Source: Parvibacillus sp035426385
Lineage (GTDB): Bacteria > Bacteroidota > Bacteroidia > Chitinophagales > Saprospiraceae
NCBI GenBank assembly: GCA_035426385.1
Contig: DAOLZQ010000001.1
Span: 1 to 64,000, forward strand
Reading direction: 5' to 3'
Length of the DNA: 64,000 nt
The notes under the pieces were generated by a model that saw only the letters and a list, made by a program, of their open reading frames with translations, was not told the DNA's origin and did no database searches. Within the stretch, counting starts at the first letter, position 1. Every line of letters begins with the position of its first letter. Shown here piece after piece: positions 9,604-18,487 of the stretch. The position numbers and the translations under genes were made by a program.

Positions 9604-9847
9604 ATACGTTGCACAGAAATGCTAGAAAACAGATGCAAAATTAATATATATTTACAATTTGTAATATCTAAATTAGATTACAAAGAGCAATAAAAAGGTG
9701 CCGGGCTTAATTTCATCGCAAAATTAACGTTAATGATTCAACAATTGATATAAACAGGAGTTATTATACGTTAATTGTTGTGGAATTGTATTTTACATTT
9801 TATTTTAAGGTACCTTTGTCAAGGTGCAAATAAATGTGTAGTTATTT
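9604..9847. other. Divergent intergenic region with A/T-rich promoters
   Basis: The 244-bp gap separates the giant minus-strand gene from the plus-strand 147-residue gene. On the minus strand a TAATTTTG box (plus-strand CAAAATTA, 9636-9643) could serve the giant gene, but I see no well-spaced upstream TTG. Two TTAAC/GTTAA copies (AACGTTAA near 9727 and ACGTTAA near 9769) form small palindromes between the genes. No ORF or RNA gene is visible. Confidence 0.4.
9786..9818 (+). promoter_or_regulatory. Bacteroidota-type promoter of the 147-residue gene
   Basis: TTG at 9786-9788 and TACCTTTG at 9811-9818 are 22 bp apart, close to the consensus spacing. The leader to the ATG at 9848 would be about 25 nt. 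Confidence 0.55.
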
Positions 9848-10291
9848 ATGTCATTAATAGAGAAGGTAAAAATAGTCCTTTATAGGGTTGCTGAGAAGGG
9901 TCTTGAAGTGTTTCTGGTCAACACTGAGGCGGATGAGATTCAATCTCACCTGGTAGAAGTTTCTGAGCAATATCTGAATGAACTTCCCTTAAGATTTAGT
10001 GGTACAAATCAATTTATTGAATTGGAGCCAATCGAACTCGAGGGCGAGGATACTAAGATCAGAGCCATTGCCATCGAAGGAGATTGGTATGAAACACCTT
10101 CTCTCAGAGCTAATCTAAAGGACGACTATATTTTCCTAAAGAAAAGATTATCACAAACCATTCCTGACTTTGATTCGGGAGTTTTTGTCTCTATGCGTGA
10201 TTTGGTAGGAAAGGCTATGAAGTCGGAATTGAAATTGCTTAGAGAACTTAAGGAGGTCATAAGTGACCGGAATTCTGTCAGAGATATTTAG
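9848..10291 (+). CDS. Conserved-looking small protein, possibly a degenerate Nudix-like fold
   Basis: The 147-residue product is soluble, with no signal peptide. Its first strand (KIVLYRV, then LEVFLVN) resembles the opening of Nudix hydrolases, and the C-terminal helix (LKLLRELKEVI) looks like the family's closing helix. However, the glutamate-rich Nudix box (Gx5Ex7REUxEExGU) is absent, so hydrolase activity is not supported. It has its own promoter and ends 1 bp from the convergent cytidine deaminase. Function unknown; the Nudix link is a weak fold-level inference. Confidence 0.65.
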   Translation: MSLIEKVKIVLYRVAEKGLEVFLVNTEADEIQSHLVEVSEQYLNELPLRFSGTNQFIELEPIELEGEDTKIRAIAIEGDWYETPSLRANLKDDYIFLKKRLSQTIPDFDSGVFVSMRDLVGKAMKSELKLLRELKEVISDRNSVRDI

Positions 10292-10292
10292 A

Positions 10293-10769
10293 TCAAAGTA
10301 TATCCCCTTTAAACGATAATGGCAATAAATTAGCAATACCGATTATTTTTAAAATGTCACCTTCGTCCCCCTGAAGAATAAAATTGATGGGATGCCCGGG
10401 CTTTTCTACTTCATTTAGTAATTGACGACATCCACCACACGGGGTTACCGGGTGCGAAACTTTACCTGTTCTACTTTTTACTTTAATTGCTACTATTTCT
10501 ATAGGTTCATTATTGCCCGAATTCCTGTAGGATGTTAATGCAGCACCTTCTGCGCATATACTTAAGGGATAAGAAGCATTTTCCATATTTGCACCGGTAA
10601 ATATGGTGCCATCTGAACACGAGAGTGCCACACCTACTTTGAAATGAGAGTAAGGCGCATAGGCATTGTCAGTAATTGTCTCCGCCGCTTTCATAAGCTC
10701 TCTTTCACGGAAAGTAAGTTCCTCTTCCTGCAGCAATTGATAATTTATTTCGATCTTTTGTTCTTTCAT
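10293..10769 (-). CDS. cdd: Cytidine deaminase
   Basis: Zinc enzyme of pyrimidine salvage that converts cytidine or deoxycytidine to uridine or deoxyuridine. The 158-residue protein contains the CAE motif (ligand Cys72, proton-shuttle Glu74), the second zinc site PCGGC (Cys111, Cys114) and the substrate strand VGVALSC followed by GANMEN. This is the homotetrameric type of about 130-160 residues. The gene stands alone, converging with the 147-residue gene, and has a promoter at 10790-10823. The dUMP route it feeds links to thyA at 39.5 kb. Confidence 0.93.
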   Translation of the reverse strand: MKEQKIEINYQLLQEEELTFRERELMKAAETITDNAYAPYSHFKVGVALSCSDGTIFTGANMENASYPLSICAEGAALTSYRNSGNNEPIEIVAIKVKSRTGKVSHPVTPCGGCRQLLNEVEKPGHPINFILQGDEGDILKIIGIANLLPLSFKGDIL

Positions 10770-10789
10770 AAATTCTGAAAATATGTATT

Positions 10790-10823
10790 CAAATATACTT
10801 ATTTGTCCTGCATTCTATCCAAA
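10790..10823 (-). promoter_or_regulatory. Promoter of cytidine deaminase
   Basis: Read on the minus strand: TTTG (plus CAAA 10820-10823), 22 bp, then TATATTTG (plus CAAATATA 10790-10797), matching TTTG-N-TAnnTTTG. It lies about 20 bp before the start codon at 10769. Confidence 0.55.
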
Positions 10824-10901
10824 TCCAAGTCTCTGTGCATATAAAGTACATATGAAATGATAAATTGGTTTATTATTGACTTTAAACGTAAAAAATAACA
10901 A

Positions 10902-10909
10902 TATTTTCG
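10902..10909 (+). promoter_or_regulatory. TAnnTTTG-like -7 box next to the start of the saccharopine dehydrogenase-like gene
   Basis: TATTTTCG ends 4 bp before the ATG at 10914, with TTG at 10876-10878 23 bp upstream. If used, the transcript would begin at or within a base or two of the start codon. Confidence 0.4.
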
Positions 10910-10913
10910 CAGC

Positions 10914-12242
10914 ATGAAACGAATTGTTCTCTTTGGTGCCGGCCGCTCATCTTCACACCTAATTGATTATTTGCATAGTCAAGCTATTCAAAATGATTGG
11001 GAGCTTGTCATAGCAGATAGTAATTTAGAAGCCGCGACTGAGAAAGCACATAGGAGAATTAGATGCAAGCCATTACACCTTGAGATCGAACAAATAGAAG
11101 ACAGAAGAAGGTTAATCAGCAGTGCCGGCATGGTCATTTCGATGCTACCGGCTATGTTACACTCATTAGTGGCAGAGGATTGTGTGGATTTGGGTGTAGA
11201 TTTGGCTACGGCTTCTTATCTGAGTGAAGAAATGAAGTCATTGGATGAATCCGCACGAAGTAAAGGAGTAGTCTTAATGAATGAACTGGGCCTCGATCCG
11301 GGACTTGATCACATGTCTGCCATGAGATTATTTAATAAAATCAGGCAAGAGGGTGGGATAATTAACTCATTTAAATCTTTTTGCGGAGGATTAGTAGCTC
11401 CTGCATCAGATGATAATCCCTGGAATTATAAAATTTCCTGGAATCCCCGAAATGTAGTTTTAGCTGGTACCGGGACCGCAATTTTTAAATGTGAAGGCGA
11501 AATAAAATTACTACCATACAACCGATTGTTTAAAGAAATCGAAAGGGTAGACATACCTGGTTATGGTGAGTTGGCTATGTATTACAATCGGGACAGTGTC
11601 AAATACATTGATCTGTATAATTTAGGCGGTATAGATACAATGATCAGAGGTACTTTTAGATCTGTCAGGTATTGTAAAGCCTGGAGCATTCTGGTAGATT
11701 TGGGTATGCTGGATCCCAGCAGCCATATTGAAGGAAGTAGTAGTATGACTTATCAGCAGTTTACAAATGCTTACCTGCGGTTCGGTATTCAAACAGATAA
11801 CCGTGGCCGCATTGAAAATACTTTGGGGTACCTATTGGATGAAGAAAGCTATCTTATGTTGGAATGGTTGGGTCTGTTTTCATCCGAGGCTATTGGCCTG
11901 GATAATGCAAGCCCGGCGCAGATTGTTGAACGATTAATAGTAGATAAATGGCTTTTAAAGCCATCAGATCGCGATATGATCATAATGCAGCATGAAATCA
12001 AATATATAATAGAGGATGTGGAGCATACCTGTATCAGCACTCTCAGACGAGATGGCCGAGATAGTACTTACACTGCAATGAGTGAACTCGTGGGGTTACC
12101 TTTGGCTATCTATGTCAAACTACGTTTGTTGCTTGGAATAGGGCAGCCGGGTGCTCATATACCCTTGGAAGAAGGCATTTATGAGCCAATATTAACTGAG
12201 TTGGAATCACTCGGCATAGTATTTGATGAAATCTGGTCCTGA
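10914..12242 (+). CDS. Saccharopine dehydrogenase-like oxidoreductase
   Basis: The 442-residue product has an N-terminal Rossmann dinucleotide-binding domain beginning at residue 3 (IVLFGAGRSS), the loop MNELGLDPGLDHM and the FCGGLVAP segment, all typical of the saccharopine dehydrogenase/reductase (LYS9, C-terminal catalytic) family. Members join or split glutamate and aminoadipate-semialdehyde on the route to or from lysine. The length fits the family. Whether it works in lysine breakdown or as a spermidine-type reductase cannot be told. It is 2 bp from the flippase gene, so the two are co-transcribed, although the functional link is unclear. Confidence 0.85.
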   Translation: MKRIVLFGAGRSSSHLIDYLHSQAIQNDWELVIADSNLEAATEKAHRRIRCKPLHLEIEQIEDRRRLISSAGMVISMLPAMLHSLVAEDCVDLGVDLATASYLSEEMKSLDESARSKGVVLMNELGLDPGLDHMSAMRLFNKIRQEGGIINSFKSFCGGLVAPASDDNPWNYKISWNPRNVVLAGTGTAIFKCEGEIKLLPYNRLFKEIERVDIPGYGELAMYYNRDSVKYIDLYNLGGIDTMIRGTFRSVRYCKAWSILVDLGMLDPSSHIEGSSSMTYQQFTNAYLRFGIQTDNRGRIENTLGYLLDEESYLMLEWLGLFSSEAIGLDNASPAQIVERLIVDKWLLKPSDRDMIIMQHEIKYIIEDVEHTCISTLRRDGRDSTYTAMSELVGLPLAIYVKLRLLLGIGQPGAHIPLEEGIYEPILTELESLGIVFDEIWS

Positions 12243-12244
12243 GA

Positions 12245-13561
12245 ATGACAACTGATATCGAAAAAAAGCCTTTTTTCAGTGATTCTATCAGATTATTTCA
12301 GACGTTTAATATCGTCCGGCAAATTGCGGTCATCGGGGGAAGTATTATCCTGGCCAAGAGTGCGATGAGTCTGACCAATATTGGAAATTTTGAAACACTT
12401 AATTTCCTAGGTCAATTTATGAGTATATTTTGGGTGAATGGACTCAATCAGGCCTTCTTGTCCATTTACCCCAAAGTCAGTGATAGTCAGAAAAATACGT
12501 TTATAAGCAGTGTTTTCCTATTATTTCTAATTGCGTCTCTGTTCTTCTCCATCTTACTGGTATTGGGAAAGAATCTGCTACTTCCTTTTTTGATAGAAGC
12601 CAGATATATTGAAGGACTGTATTGGTTTGCGCTGTATAGCTTTGCGAATGTACCCGCGATACTAATTCCATCAATTCTGTTATTGCGCAATAATTCGGGT
12701 GAGCTACTAAGGTTCACTATCTTCTATTTTGTAGGTTATGTCACTGTTTTTATCCTCAATTTCCTGTTGGGAGGCCAACTCATAAACCTGCTTATACTGC
12801 TGAATGTATTTGCTTTTTCGTTGCTTGGATTATCCGGAATAATCTCCATCAAACCTAACTTTAATCTGGTGAGCAGAAAGTGGTTGAAGCGTCTTTTACT
12901 GATTGGCTCGCCCTTGATTGGTTACTCTATATTGGCGGGGTTGGCTCCATTGTTTGACAACTGGCTGGTACAGCGTCTGTATGATGACAAGGCGATGTTT
13001 GCCATCTATCGATACGGCGCCAGGGAGTTTCCACTCACCATGACGCTGGCTATAGGGCTGGGTACTTCGCTTTTACCTACCATTAGTAATGATCTGCAGC
13101 GAGGACTAGCCCAGTTAAAGCTGAGAGCTTCGCGTTTATACCCGATTACATTTGGGACTTCCATTTTATTGATCATTGGATCTAAATATTTATTTCCGAT
13201 CGTATTCAGCAGTGATTTTGTCGCTTCTGCGCCCATTTTCAACATTTTCCTACTCATCATCATCAGCAGGATGATCTATCCACAGAGCATCATTCTGGCC
13301 CTCAAACGGACTCGGATACTGCTGTATATTTCTATTATCGAACTGTTTGTCAATGTGGTCGCCAGTTTTCTGCTGGGAATGAAATTTGGTCTGATCGGCA
13401 TAGCTTATGGAACTGTAATCGCCTTCACCGTAGAAAAGTTACTTCAGATGTGGTATCTGAAATGGAAATACAGGCTTCATCCGGCTGATTATACCAGCTT
13501 GGGTAAGTTCGCACTGTATAGTCTGGGCTTAGTAATTGCTTTCCTCCTGTGGGGAAGTTAA
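12245..13561 (+). CDS. Polysaccharide flippase (MOP/MATE superfamily)
   Basis: The 438-residue integral membrane protein has about 12-14 hydrophobic helices over its whole length. The order of helices, with the basic loop and RYGAREFPLTM segment in the middle, resembles Wzx/PST-type oligosaccharide-lipid flippases. It would move lipid-linked sugars across the inner membrane for surface polysaccharide. No glycosyltransferases flank it, so the substrate is unknown. The ATG lies 2 bp after the stop of the saccharopine dehydrogenase-like gene, which suggests coupled translation. Confidence 0.8.
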   Translation: MTTDIEKKPFFSDSIRLFQTFNIVRQIAVIGGSIILAKSAMSLTNIGNFETLNFLGQFMSIFWVNGLNQAFLSIYPKVSDSQKNTFISSVFLLFLIASLFFSILLVLGKNLLLPFLIEARYIEGLYWFALYSFANVPAILIPSILLLRNNSGELLRFTIFYFVGYVTVFILNFLLGGQLINLLILLNVFAFSLLGLSGIISIKPNFNLVSRKWLKRLLLIGSPLIGYSILAGLAPLFDNWLVQRLYDDKAMFAIYRYGAREFPLTMTLAIGLGTSLLPTISNDLQRGLAQLKLRASRLYPITFGTSILLIIGSKYLFPIVFSSDFVASAPIFNIFLLIIISRMIYPQSIILALKRTRILLYISIIELFVNVVASFLLGMKFGLIGIAYGTVIAFTVEKLLQMWYLKWKYRLHPADYTSLGKFALYSLGLVIAFLLWGS

Positions 13562-13579
13562 ATCTTTTTGTTAGCAGGA

Positions 13580-13612
13580 TTTGGAAATGTGTGATGAAAA
13601 GATTTACCTTTG
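13580..13612 (+). promoter_or_regulatory. Promoter of the tRNA-Gly/tRNA-Leu pair
   Basis: TTTG at 13580-13583, 21 bp, TACCTTTG at 13605-13612. The spacing and both boxes match the Bacteroidota consensus. It sits about 40 bp before tRNA-Gly. Confidence 0.75.
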
Positions 13613-13650
13613 TCGCGCTTCTGAAGGGAGCAGTCATATTTGACATAGTT

Positions 13651-13726
<76 letters not shown>

Positions 13727-13734
13727 TCTTTTTT

Positions 13735-13818
13735 ACCCGGGTGGTGGAATGGTAGACACGCAGGACTTAAAATCCTGTGACTGTTGAGGTCGTGCGGGTT
13801 CAAGTCCCGCTCCGGGTA
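13735..13818 (+). tRNA. tRNA-Leu (TAA)
   Basis: Class II tRNA of 84 nt with a long variable arm. Acceptor ACCCGGG pairs with TCCGGGT (one G·T wobble). The anticodon loop within GGACTTAAAATCC shows TAA, and the T arm is GCGGG/CCCGC. The discriminator A is followed by CTT, so CCA is not encoded and must be added by the CCA enzyme. Confidence 0.95.
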
Positions 13819-13899
13819 CTTTGTATTTATTTTGTTTGTTAACTTCTGCTATTCTTTCCAATTTTCGCTCTAATTGCCCCATCAATTACTTCTATCAGT

Positions 13900-15051
13900 T
13901 TAAATCTTGATTATTTTTCTTGTACTGATACTCTTTTTAGTATACACAGAGATCAAATAAATTCCACTTTTCTGTGTACTAAGGTCTATGGTCTGATCAG
14001 ATTGTTGTAGGATAATCTCGCCACTTAGGTTATGAAGTTGAATCATCTCTATAGGTTCGTCTATTCCATCAATTCTAAAAGTACCTCTCGTAGGATTGGG
14101 GGAGAAATTAAACCCATTGGCTTTACTTATCTGAGAATCTACTGATTGTATACCATCAAGTGTAAACTGGCTAAAAAAGCGCCAAATTTCTACAGAGGCA
14201 CTGAAATCGAAATTAGTGGGTCCGACTATAAATTCAAATGGAAGGAATACAGATGAGCCAGGCCAGGTATGCCCTCCACCAATAATTTTATAAAATTCTA
14301 CAGTGGTATGACCTACGTCATCGGTATAACCATAATGGACTACAGTACTTTTATCTAAAATATTTATATTAGGCAGGTTACCTACTTCAGGATTTGTCAG
14401 GCACTTATTATTGTCTACCCAAAATTTAATTAAAGTATCAATAGGTATTTGTCCTGCTCCGGCTCCATCATAACCCACGACAGGATCAGCAGTACCATGA
14501 ATGTCCATAACGGGTATCACCCGGCCTGGGTTACAACTCTCATATTGGGAGATAAGCATACTACCGGTCACAGAGGCAATCGCAGCAATCTTATCTGGTA
14601 GATTGCATGCCAGTGCATAAGACATAAACCCTCCCATACTCATTCCGGTCGCATATACTCTCTTTGCATCGATGTTATAATCGCGCGATATGGTATCAAT
14701 CAGATTGGATATAAACTCAATATCCTTGGCGCCTGTCGCATCTTCACTAACATTCCAGGTTAGCAAACCACCCGCAGAGGGTGATCCCTGTGGATATACT
14801 ACGATAAATTTGTTGGTTTCAGAAAGTGCAGAAAAATCACTCAACTGTAATTGCTGAGTCATGTTTGAAGTAAAACCATGCATACTGATGACCAGAGGAA
14901 CTGAACTTTCTGGACTGTAAGTGGAGGGTATATAAATAGTATAGGACCTGCTGATTCCATCTGAGATGATCTCTTTGATAAGTGTCTGTTGTGCGGAGAC
15001 TCCTGCAATGGTAAATGATAAAAAGAGAAAAATGAAGAAATTCCTAAGCAT
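13900..15051 (-). CDS. Secreted LpqC/PHB-depolymerase-like esterase with T9SS type A domain
   Basis: The 383-residue alpha/beta hydrolase has a signal peptide ending GVSAQ (about residue 21). The catalytic triad is visible: nucleophile Ser in GMSMGG, Asp in GTADPVV and His in GGGHTWPG. The layout matches the LpqC/polyhydroxybutyrate depolymerase-like group, which also includes feruloyl and acetylxylan esterases. The last ~75 residues are a type A T9SS sorting domain (FNFSPNPTRGTF, then SGIYLISV, ending RKIIKI). It should be released or anchored outside the cell. The substrate is uncertain: polyester or plant-type ester. It lies 50 bp downstream of xseA on the same strand. Confidence 0.9.
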   Translation of the reverse strand: MLRNFFIFLFLSFTIAGVSAQQTLIKEIISDGISRSYTIYIPSTYSPESSVPLVISMHGFTSNMTQQLQLSDFSALSETNKFIVVYPQGSPSAGGLLTWNVSEDATGAKDIEFISNLIDTISRDYNIDAKRVYATGMSMGGFMSYALACNLPDKIAAIASVTGSMLISQYESCNPGRVIPVMDIHGTADPVVGYDGAGAGQIPIDTLIKFWVDNNKCLTNPEVGNLPNINILDKSTVVHYGYTDDVGHTTVEFYKIIGGGHTWPGSSVFLPFEFIVGPTNFDFSASVEIWRFFSQFTLDGIQSVDSQISKANGFNFSPNPTRGTFRIDGIDEPIEMIQLHNLSGEIILQQSDQTIDLSTQKSGIYLISVYTKKSISTRKIIKI

Positions 15052-15101
15052 GATTTTTTAATTTGAGTTTAGTAAATATAGGGAAGAACTTTTTAACAGG
15101 T

Positions 15102-16340
15102 TTATTCTTTTGCCGGATATATTTCTATAGTGCCATCCTTGAATATTAATTCAAACTTTTGCGTAGCGTTAAACTGTGCCAAGGATGTAACTGGTTTCTC
15201 CTGCTGTATTAACAAGGTATATCCTAACTCTAATATTCTTCTTGGGTCTCGATTTAATATTCCTTGATACAATAGGGTAAGATTATAGTACCACTTCTTA
15301 ATGAAATTATTAGATGAAGCTTGCACCCCGGAGTATAAAAGATTTAATTTGTTGTTTCCTCCGTTGAGTAATTTACTTCCGGCATGTTTTACACGCAATT
15401 CTACAGTTTTAAGCTGTTGAAAATTGTTAGTGACTATCCGGCTTGATAAGTTTTCTATTTCTGCAAGTAATTGACCCAAAGATTGTAGGAAGTTAAGATT
15501 AGAGTCTATCAGGTATGAGGCCACCGCCGTAGGTGTTTTTAACATTATTGCCGCTACCATGTCAGTAGCTGAAATATCTATTTCGTGACCTATACCGGTA
15601 AGTACGGGCAACGGAGATTCACTGATCTTTCGACAGATTTCATAATCATTAAAGTCAGATAGGTCAATCTTTGACCCACCACCTCTTATGATTATTATTG
15701 CGTCATATGAATCGCTTTTGAGATAGATGTTGTCCAGATTCTGCAGCATTTCAGATTTTACCCTGTCACCTTGCATAATGTTATCATATAATTGTAAATC
15801 AAACTTGTATCCCCAGATATTCTCTTCTAAATGCCTTAAGAAGTCCTTCCAGCCGGCAGCATTGGGGCTTGAGATTACCGCCAGACGCTTGAACGCAATA
15901 GGTAAGGGTAGTGATTTATTTTTTTGTATCAGTCCCTCTTCTTGCAAGCGGCGAAGAAGCAACTCGTTTTTCAAGTCAAGTGCTCCTCTGGTAAAATTAA
16001 TATCCAGATTGCTTATCCTGAACTGCAAGCCAAACCGTTCGTGGAAATTAGGAGAGCCGAGTATCCTTACTTGCATTCCGGGCTTCAAAATTTGCTCTGC
16101 TTCTGAACCAAGTGACTTGAGAATGAATTCAAAATCAGCTCCCCATATCACCGAATTCATCTGGGCCTGTACGATATCAGAATCTCTGTCTTTCTGGATC
16201 AGATGGATATATCTGTGTCCTCCTCTGACTGCAACTTGAGCGATTTCCGCAGTAATCCAAATGGGTTGCTGAAAATTGAGCGCAATAATCCGCTTCAATT
16301 GGGTATTTAGTTCGAGCAAAGTCAAAGTGTTACTTTCCAT
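15102..16340 (-). CDS. xseA: Exodeoxyribonuclease VII large subunit
   Basis: Large subunit of the nuclease that degrades single-stranded DNA to oligonucleotides. The 412-residue product has an N-terminal OB fold (residues 1-110, with WITAEI) and the catalytic domain with RGGGSKIDL, FNDYEICR, GIGHEIDISATD and KTPTAVASYL, all conserved in XseA. A coiled-coil-like C-terminal region follows, as in the family. The small subunit gene xseB, often adjacent, is not here. The start codon directly abuts the stop of the upstream cytochrome gene (0 bp), so it is probably co-transcribed with it. Confidence 0.93.
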   Translation of the reverse strand: MESNTLTLLELNTQLKRIIALNFQQPIWITAEIAQVAVRGGHRYIHLIQKDRDSDIVQAQMNSVIWGADFEFILKSLGSEAEQILKPGMQVRILGSPNFHERFGLQFRISNLDINFTRGALDLKNELLLRRLQEEGLIQKNKSLPLPIAFKRLAVISSPNAAGWKDFLRHLEENIWGYKFDLQLYDNIMQGDRVKSEMLQNLDNIYLKSDSYDAIIIIRGGGSKIDLSDFNDYEICRKISESPLPVLTGIGHEIDISATDMVAAIMLKTPTAVASYLIDSNLNFLQSLGQLLAEIENLSSRIVTNNFQQLKTVELRVKHAGSKLLNGGNNKLNLLYSGVQASSNNFIKKWYYNLTLLYQGILNRDPRRILELGYTLLIQQEKPVTSLAQFNATQKFELIFKDGTIEIYPAKE

Positions 16341-18251
16341 TTATAGCCTCGAATAGATTATTATGGGGAAATTATATACAGTATTTTCAAATCGGGTCTG
16401 TACTATATAAGTAGATGGTGGTAGTGGGGGCAATAGTAGAGGTTCGTATGAGGCCTGTTTTCTGACAAGAATTAACTGTCCCTTCAAATTGTAGATTTTG
16501 ATGTCAATCAGTCGGTTTTCAAATCCATTAAAATGCAGACTTGAGCCACTAGTTAAAAAATTAGGATAAATTTCCGCACTAGGTTGAGAAACATATTTTT
16601 TGGATAGATTAATCTGAACGAGTGAATCACTGGCTATTTCAAAACTGCTGGAAGGCTCCTGAAAATACATATGCTTAAAACTTGTTATATATGAATTTTC
16701 CTCAGGGTCTAGGTCATGCACCCATTTTTGAGGAATAGCCTGATAATATGCCCTTACATACACTTTTAATCTTTGATTGCCGGGTCTGGGGATCCGATAG
16801 TAAACTACATCAGTACCCGAGCCTTCTCCGATTGCACTATGGTTGAAATCAGGGTCGAGATTTGCTGCACCAACTATAGAGGTAGTGTCCTTAGTGAAAT
16901 GCCCGTTCTTCCAACCACGAGGTGTGAGCCTATTATCTTTTAGTGGGACCACTGCTGCTGTAAGTATAGTAGTTGGTTTATTATTTATGTCGCCAGGCAC
17001 TAATTCATATATTTGTGTCTGATCGTTTTGATTGATGACATTATAATGCTCCTGGAAACTCTGGTCACGATGGATTAAATTTCCCTTTTGGTCTATAGCG
17101 CCTGACTGAAATAAGGTGTCACCATTAACTCCATCCACAACATAAAACCGAATAAATAATCTTCTGGAGGGATAGCCTGAGGGCAATTTATGCCCCGCTT
17201 TGTTGATTAGTAATATTGAGAAATCCATTGAATCTTTCCCATAGTCTTCAAAGCTGAGGTTTAAATCTAGCGTATTGTGCCTGAGCATCATAGTATTGTA
17301 GGCAATGGCAGAATCAAAGTTAGCCTCTGTCGCAGGTAATCCTAGACTCTCTCGGTTATTTTTCAACATATTCAGCATAAATACATTTCCTCCGGAAAGT
17401 TGGTGCTGAGCAAATGGTGATCTGGGATCTAGGCCTGAAACACCGCTTGAGATAACTACCGGACTGTTAGCAGCAGGCATATGACAATCTTGACAGCGAA
17501 TTTTTTCAACTGAGTAGCTAGAATTCAGCCATTCTTGATATACTGCCTGTTCTACAAAACCAAAGGAACGGCCAGGAACTTCAGTAATCAGTGAGTGACA
17601 CTTGCCACATAGTCCTGAGCTTGAAATGTGTGGACTATAAGTAGGATATAATCCCGTGTATTGAGTCATGGTAACTCCATAGGGATTTGGGAAAGGGCCA
17701 TAAATTACACTATCCGTATTATAGTGTAAATAGCCACCCGGTATTTCGAAAAGCTCTTTATTTTCAAGTGCATGGCAAGACACACAGGATACACCATCAA
17801 GTGCCAGTGTATCCGATAGCATTTCCTCGAATGTAAGGGTATCCCCTGTAGTCAATAGTTTCTGATACATACCCATCGGCGCATGGCAGTTGATACAGGT
17901 TCGCTCAATGATCTTTTCATTTCCGGGATGAAGATTTATTTCCTGTTGTACTTTGGCCCGCCAGAAAGGATCGCGAGTACTATTTGCCATCATAGATCCC
18001 GCCCAATCATCTATGATATTTACATCTTCCCCTGTCTCGGTTAACAGTGCTTTTTTCTTCATATCATGACCATGACAGCTTACACAATGCTCAGATGTAA
18101 AGAAATATACTGCATGTGCAGAATCGAATACTGTCTGATGTATGTTTGCAAATTGAACTTTTGTCAAGCCTTCCTTGCTCAATGACAAAGGAAGTATTGC
18201 GGCTCCAAGCATGAAGCCGATGAGGCTTACAGACATTATAAATATTCTCAT
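16341..18251 (-). CDS. Five-haem c-type cytochrome with a T9SS-like C-terminal domain
   Basis: The 636-residue protein has an N-terminal signal peptide and five CxxCH haem sites in the first 270 residues: CVSCH, CINCH, CVSCH, CGKCH and CQDCH. Their spacing, with the final CQDCHMP, recalls the cytochrome c554/multihaem family. A beta-rich region follows, and the last ~80 residues look like a somewhat altered type A T9SS domain (IYPNF, IKIYNLKGQL, TYIVQ, ending YSRL). The usual proline after the YPN asparagine and the basic end are changed. If the tail works, the cytochrome would be carried to the cell surface. The redox partner is unknown. Confidence 0.8.
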   Translation of the reverse strand: MRIFIMSVSLIGFMLGAAILPLSLSKEGLTKVQFANIHQTVFDSAHAVYFFTSEHCVSCHGHDMKKKALLTETGEDVNIIDDWAGSMMANSTRDPFWRAKVQQEINLHPGNEKIIERTCINCHAPMGMYQKLLTTGDTLTFEEMLSDTLALDGVSCVSCHALENKELFEIPGGYLHYNTDSVIYGPFPNPYGVTMTQYTGLYPTYSPHISSSGLCGKCHSLITEVPGRSFGFVEQAVYQEWLNSSYSVEKIRCQDCHMPAANSPVVISSGVSGLDPRSPFAQHQLSGGNVFMLNMLKNNRESLGLPATEANFDSAIAYNTMMLRHNTLDLNLSFEDYGKDSMDFSILLINKAGHKLPSGYPSRRLFIRFYVVDGVNGDTLFQSGAIDQKGNLIHRDQSFQEHYNVINQNDQTQIYELVPGDINNKPTTILTAAVVPLKDNRLTPRGWKNGHFTKDTTSIVGAANLDPDFNHSAIGEGSGTDVVYYRIPRPGNQRLKVYVRAYYQAIPQKWVHDLDPEENSYITSFKHMYFQEPSSSFEIASDSLVQINLSKKYVSQPSAEIYPNFLTSGSSLHFNGFENRLIDIKIYNLKGQLILVRKQASYEPLLLPPLPPSTYIVQTRFENTVYNFPIIIYSRL

Positions 18252-18487
18252 AGCACTGAGTCGGTTATATTAGATATTTACAAATATATCATTTCTCGTT
18301 ATCTAAAAGTATTTTACAATGGATATCAGGTACCTGTAACACTAATTCAAAAATCCTTTAAGTAACAACTATGCTCCTATTACACTCGGTGAAAGAACTA
18401 TTTACCCGACGCAGACGGCTGCTTGTCGATTTTATTTTATGTGCTCATTTTCAGAACTTACTTTTACGGAGTAATACATAGGGAAAT
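18252..18487. other. Divergent intergenic region (cytochrome / permease)
   Basis: The 236-bp gap holds CAAATATA at 18281-18288, a minus-strand TATATTTG box for the cytochrome gene, but no TTG at proper distance. On the plus side TACTTTTA (18459-18466) resembles the -7 box of the permease gene. The GCAG/CTGC arms around 18410-18422 form only a 4-bp stem. No gene is seen. Confidence 0.35.

Noticed and set aside
15727..16239. 170-codon plus-strand open frame opposite xseA
   Set aside because: It is a shadow of the conserved xseA coding frame, with no promoter and a composition (many Ser, Cys, Arg) typical of antisense frames.
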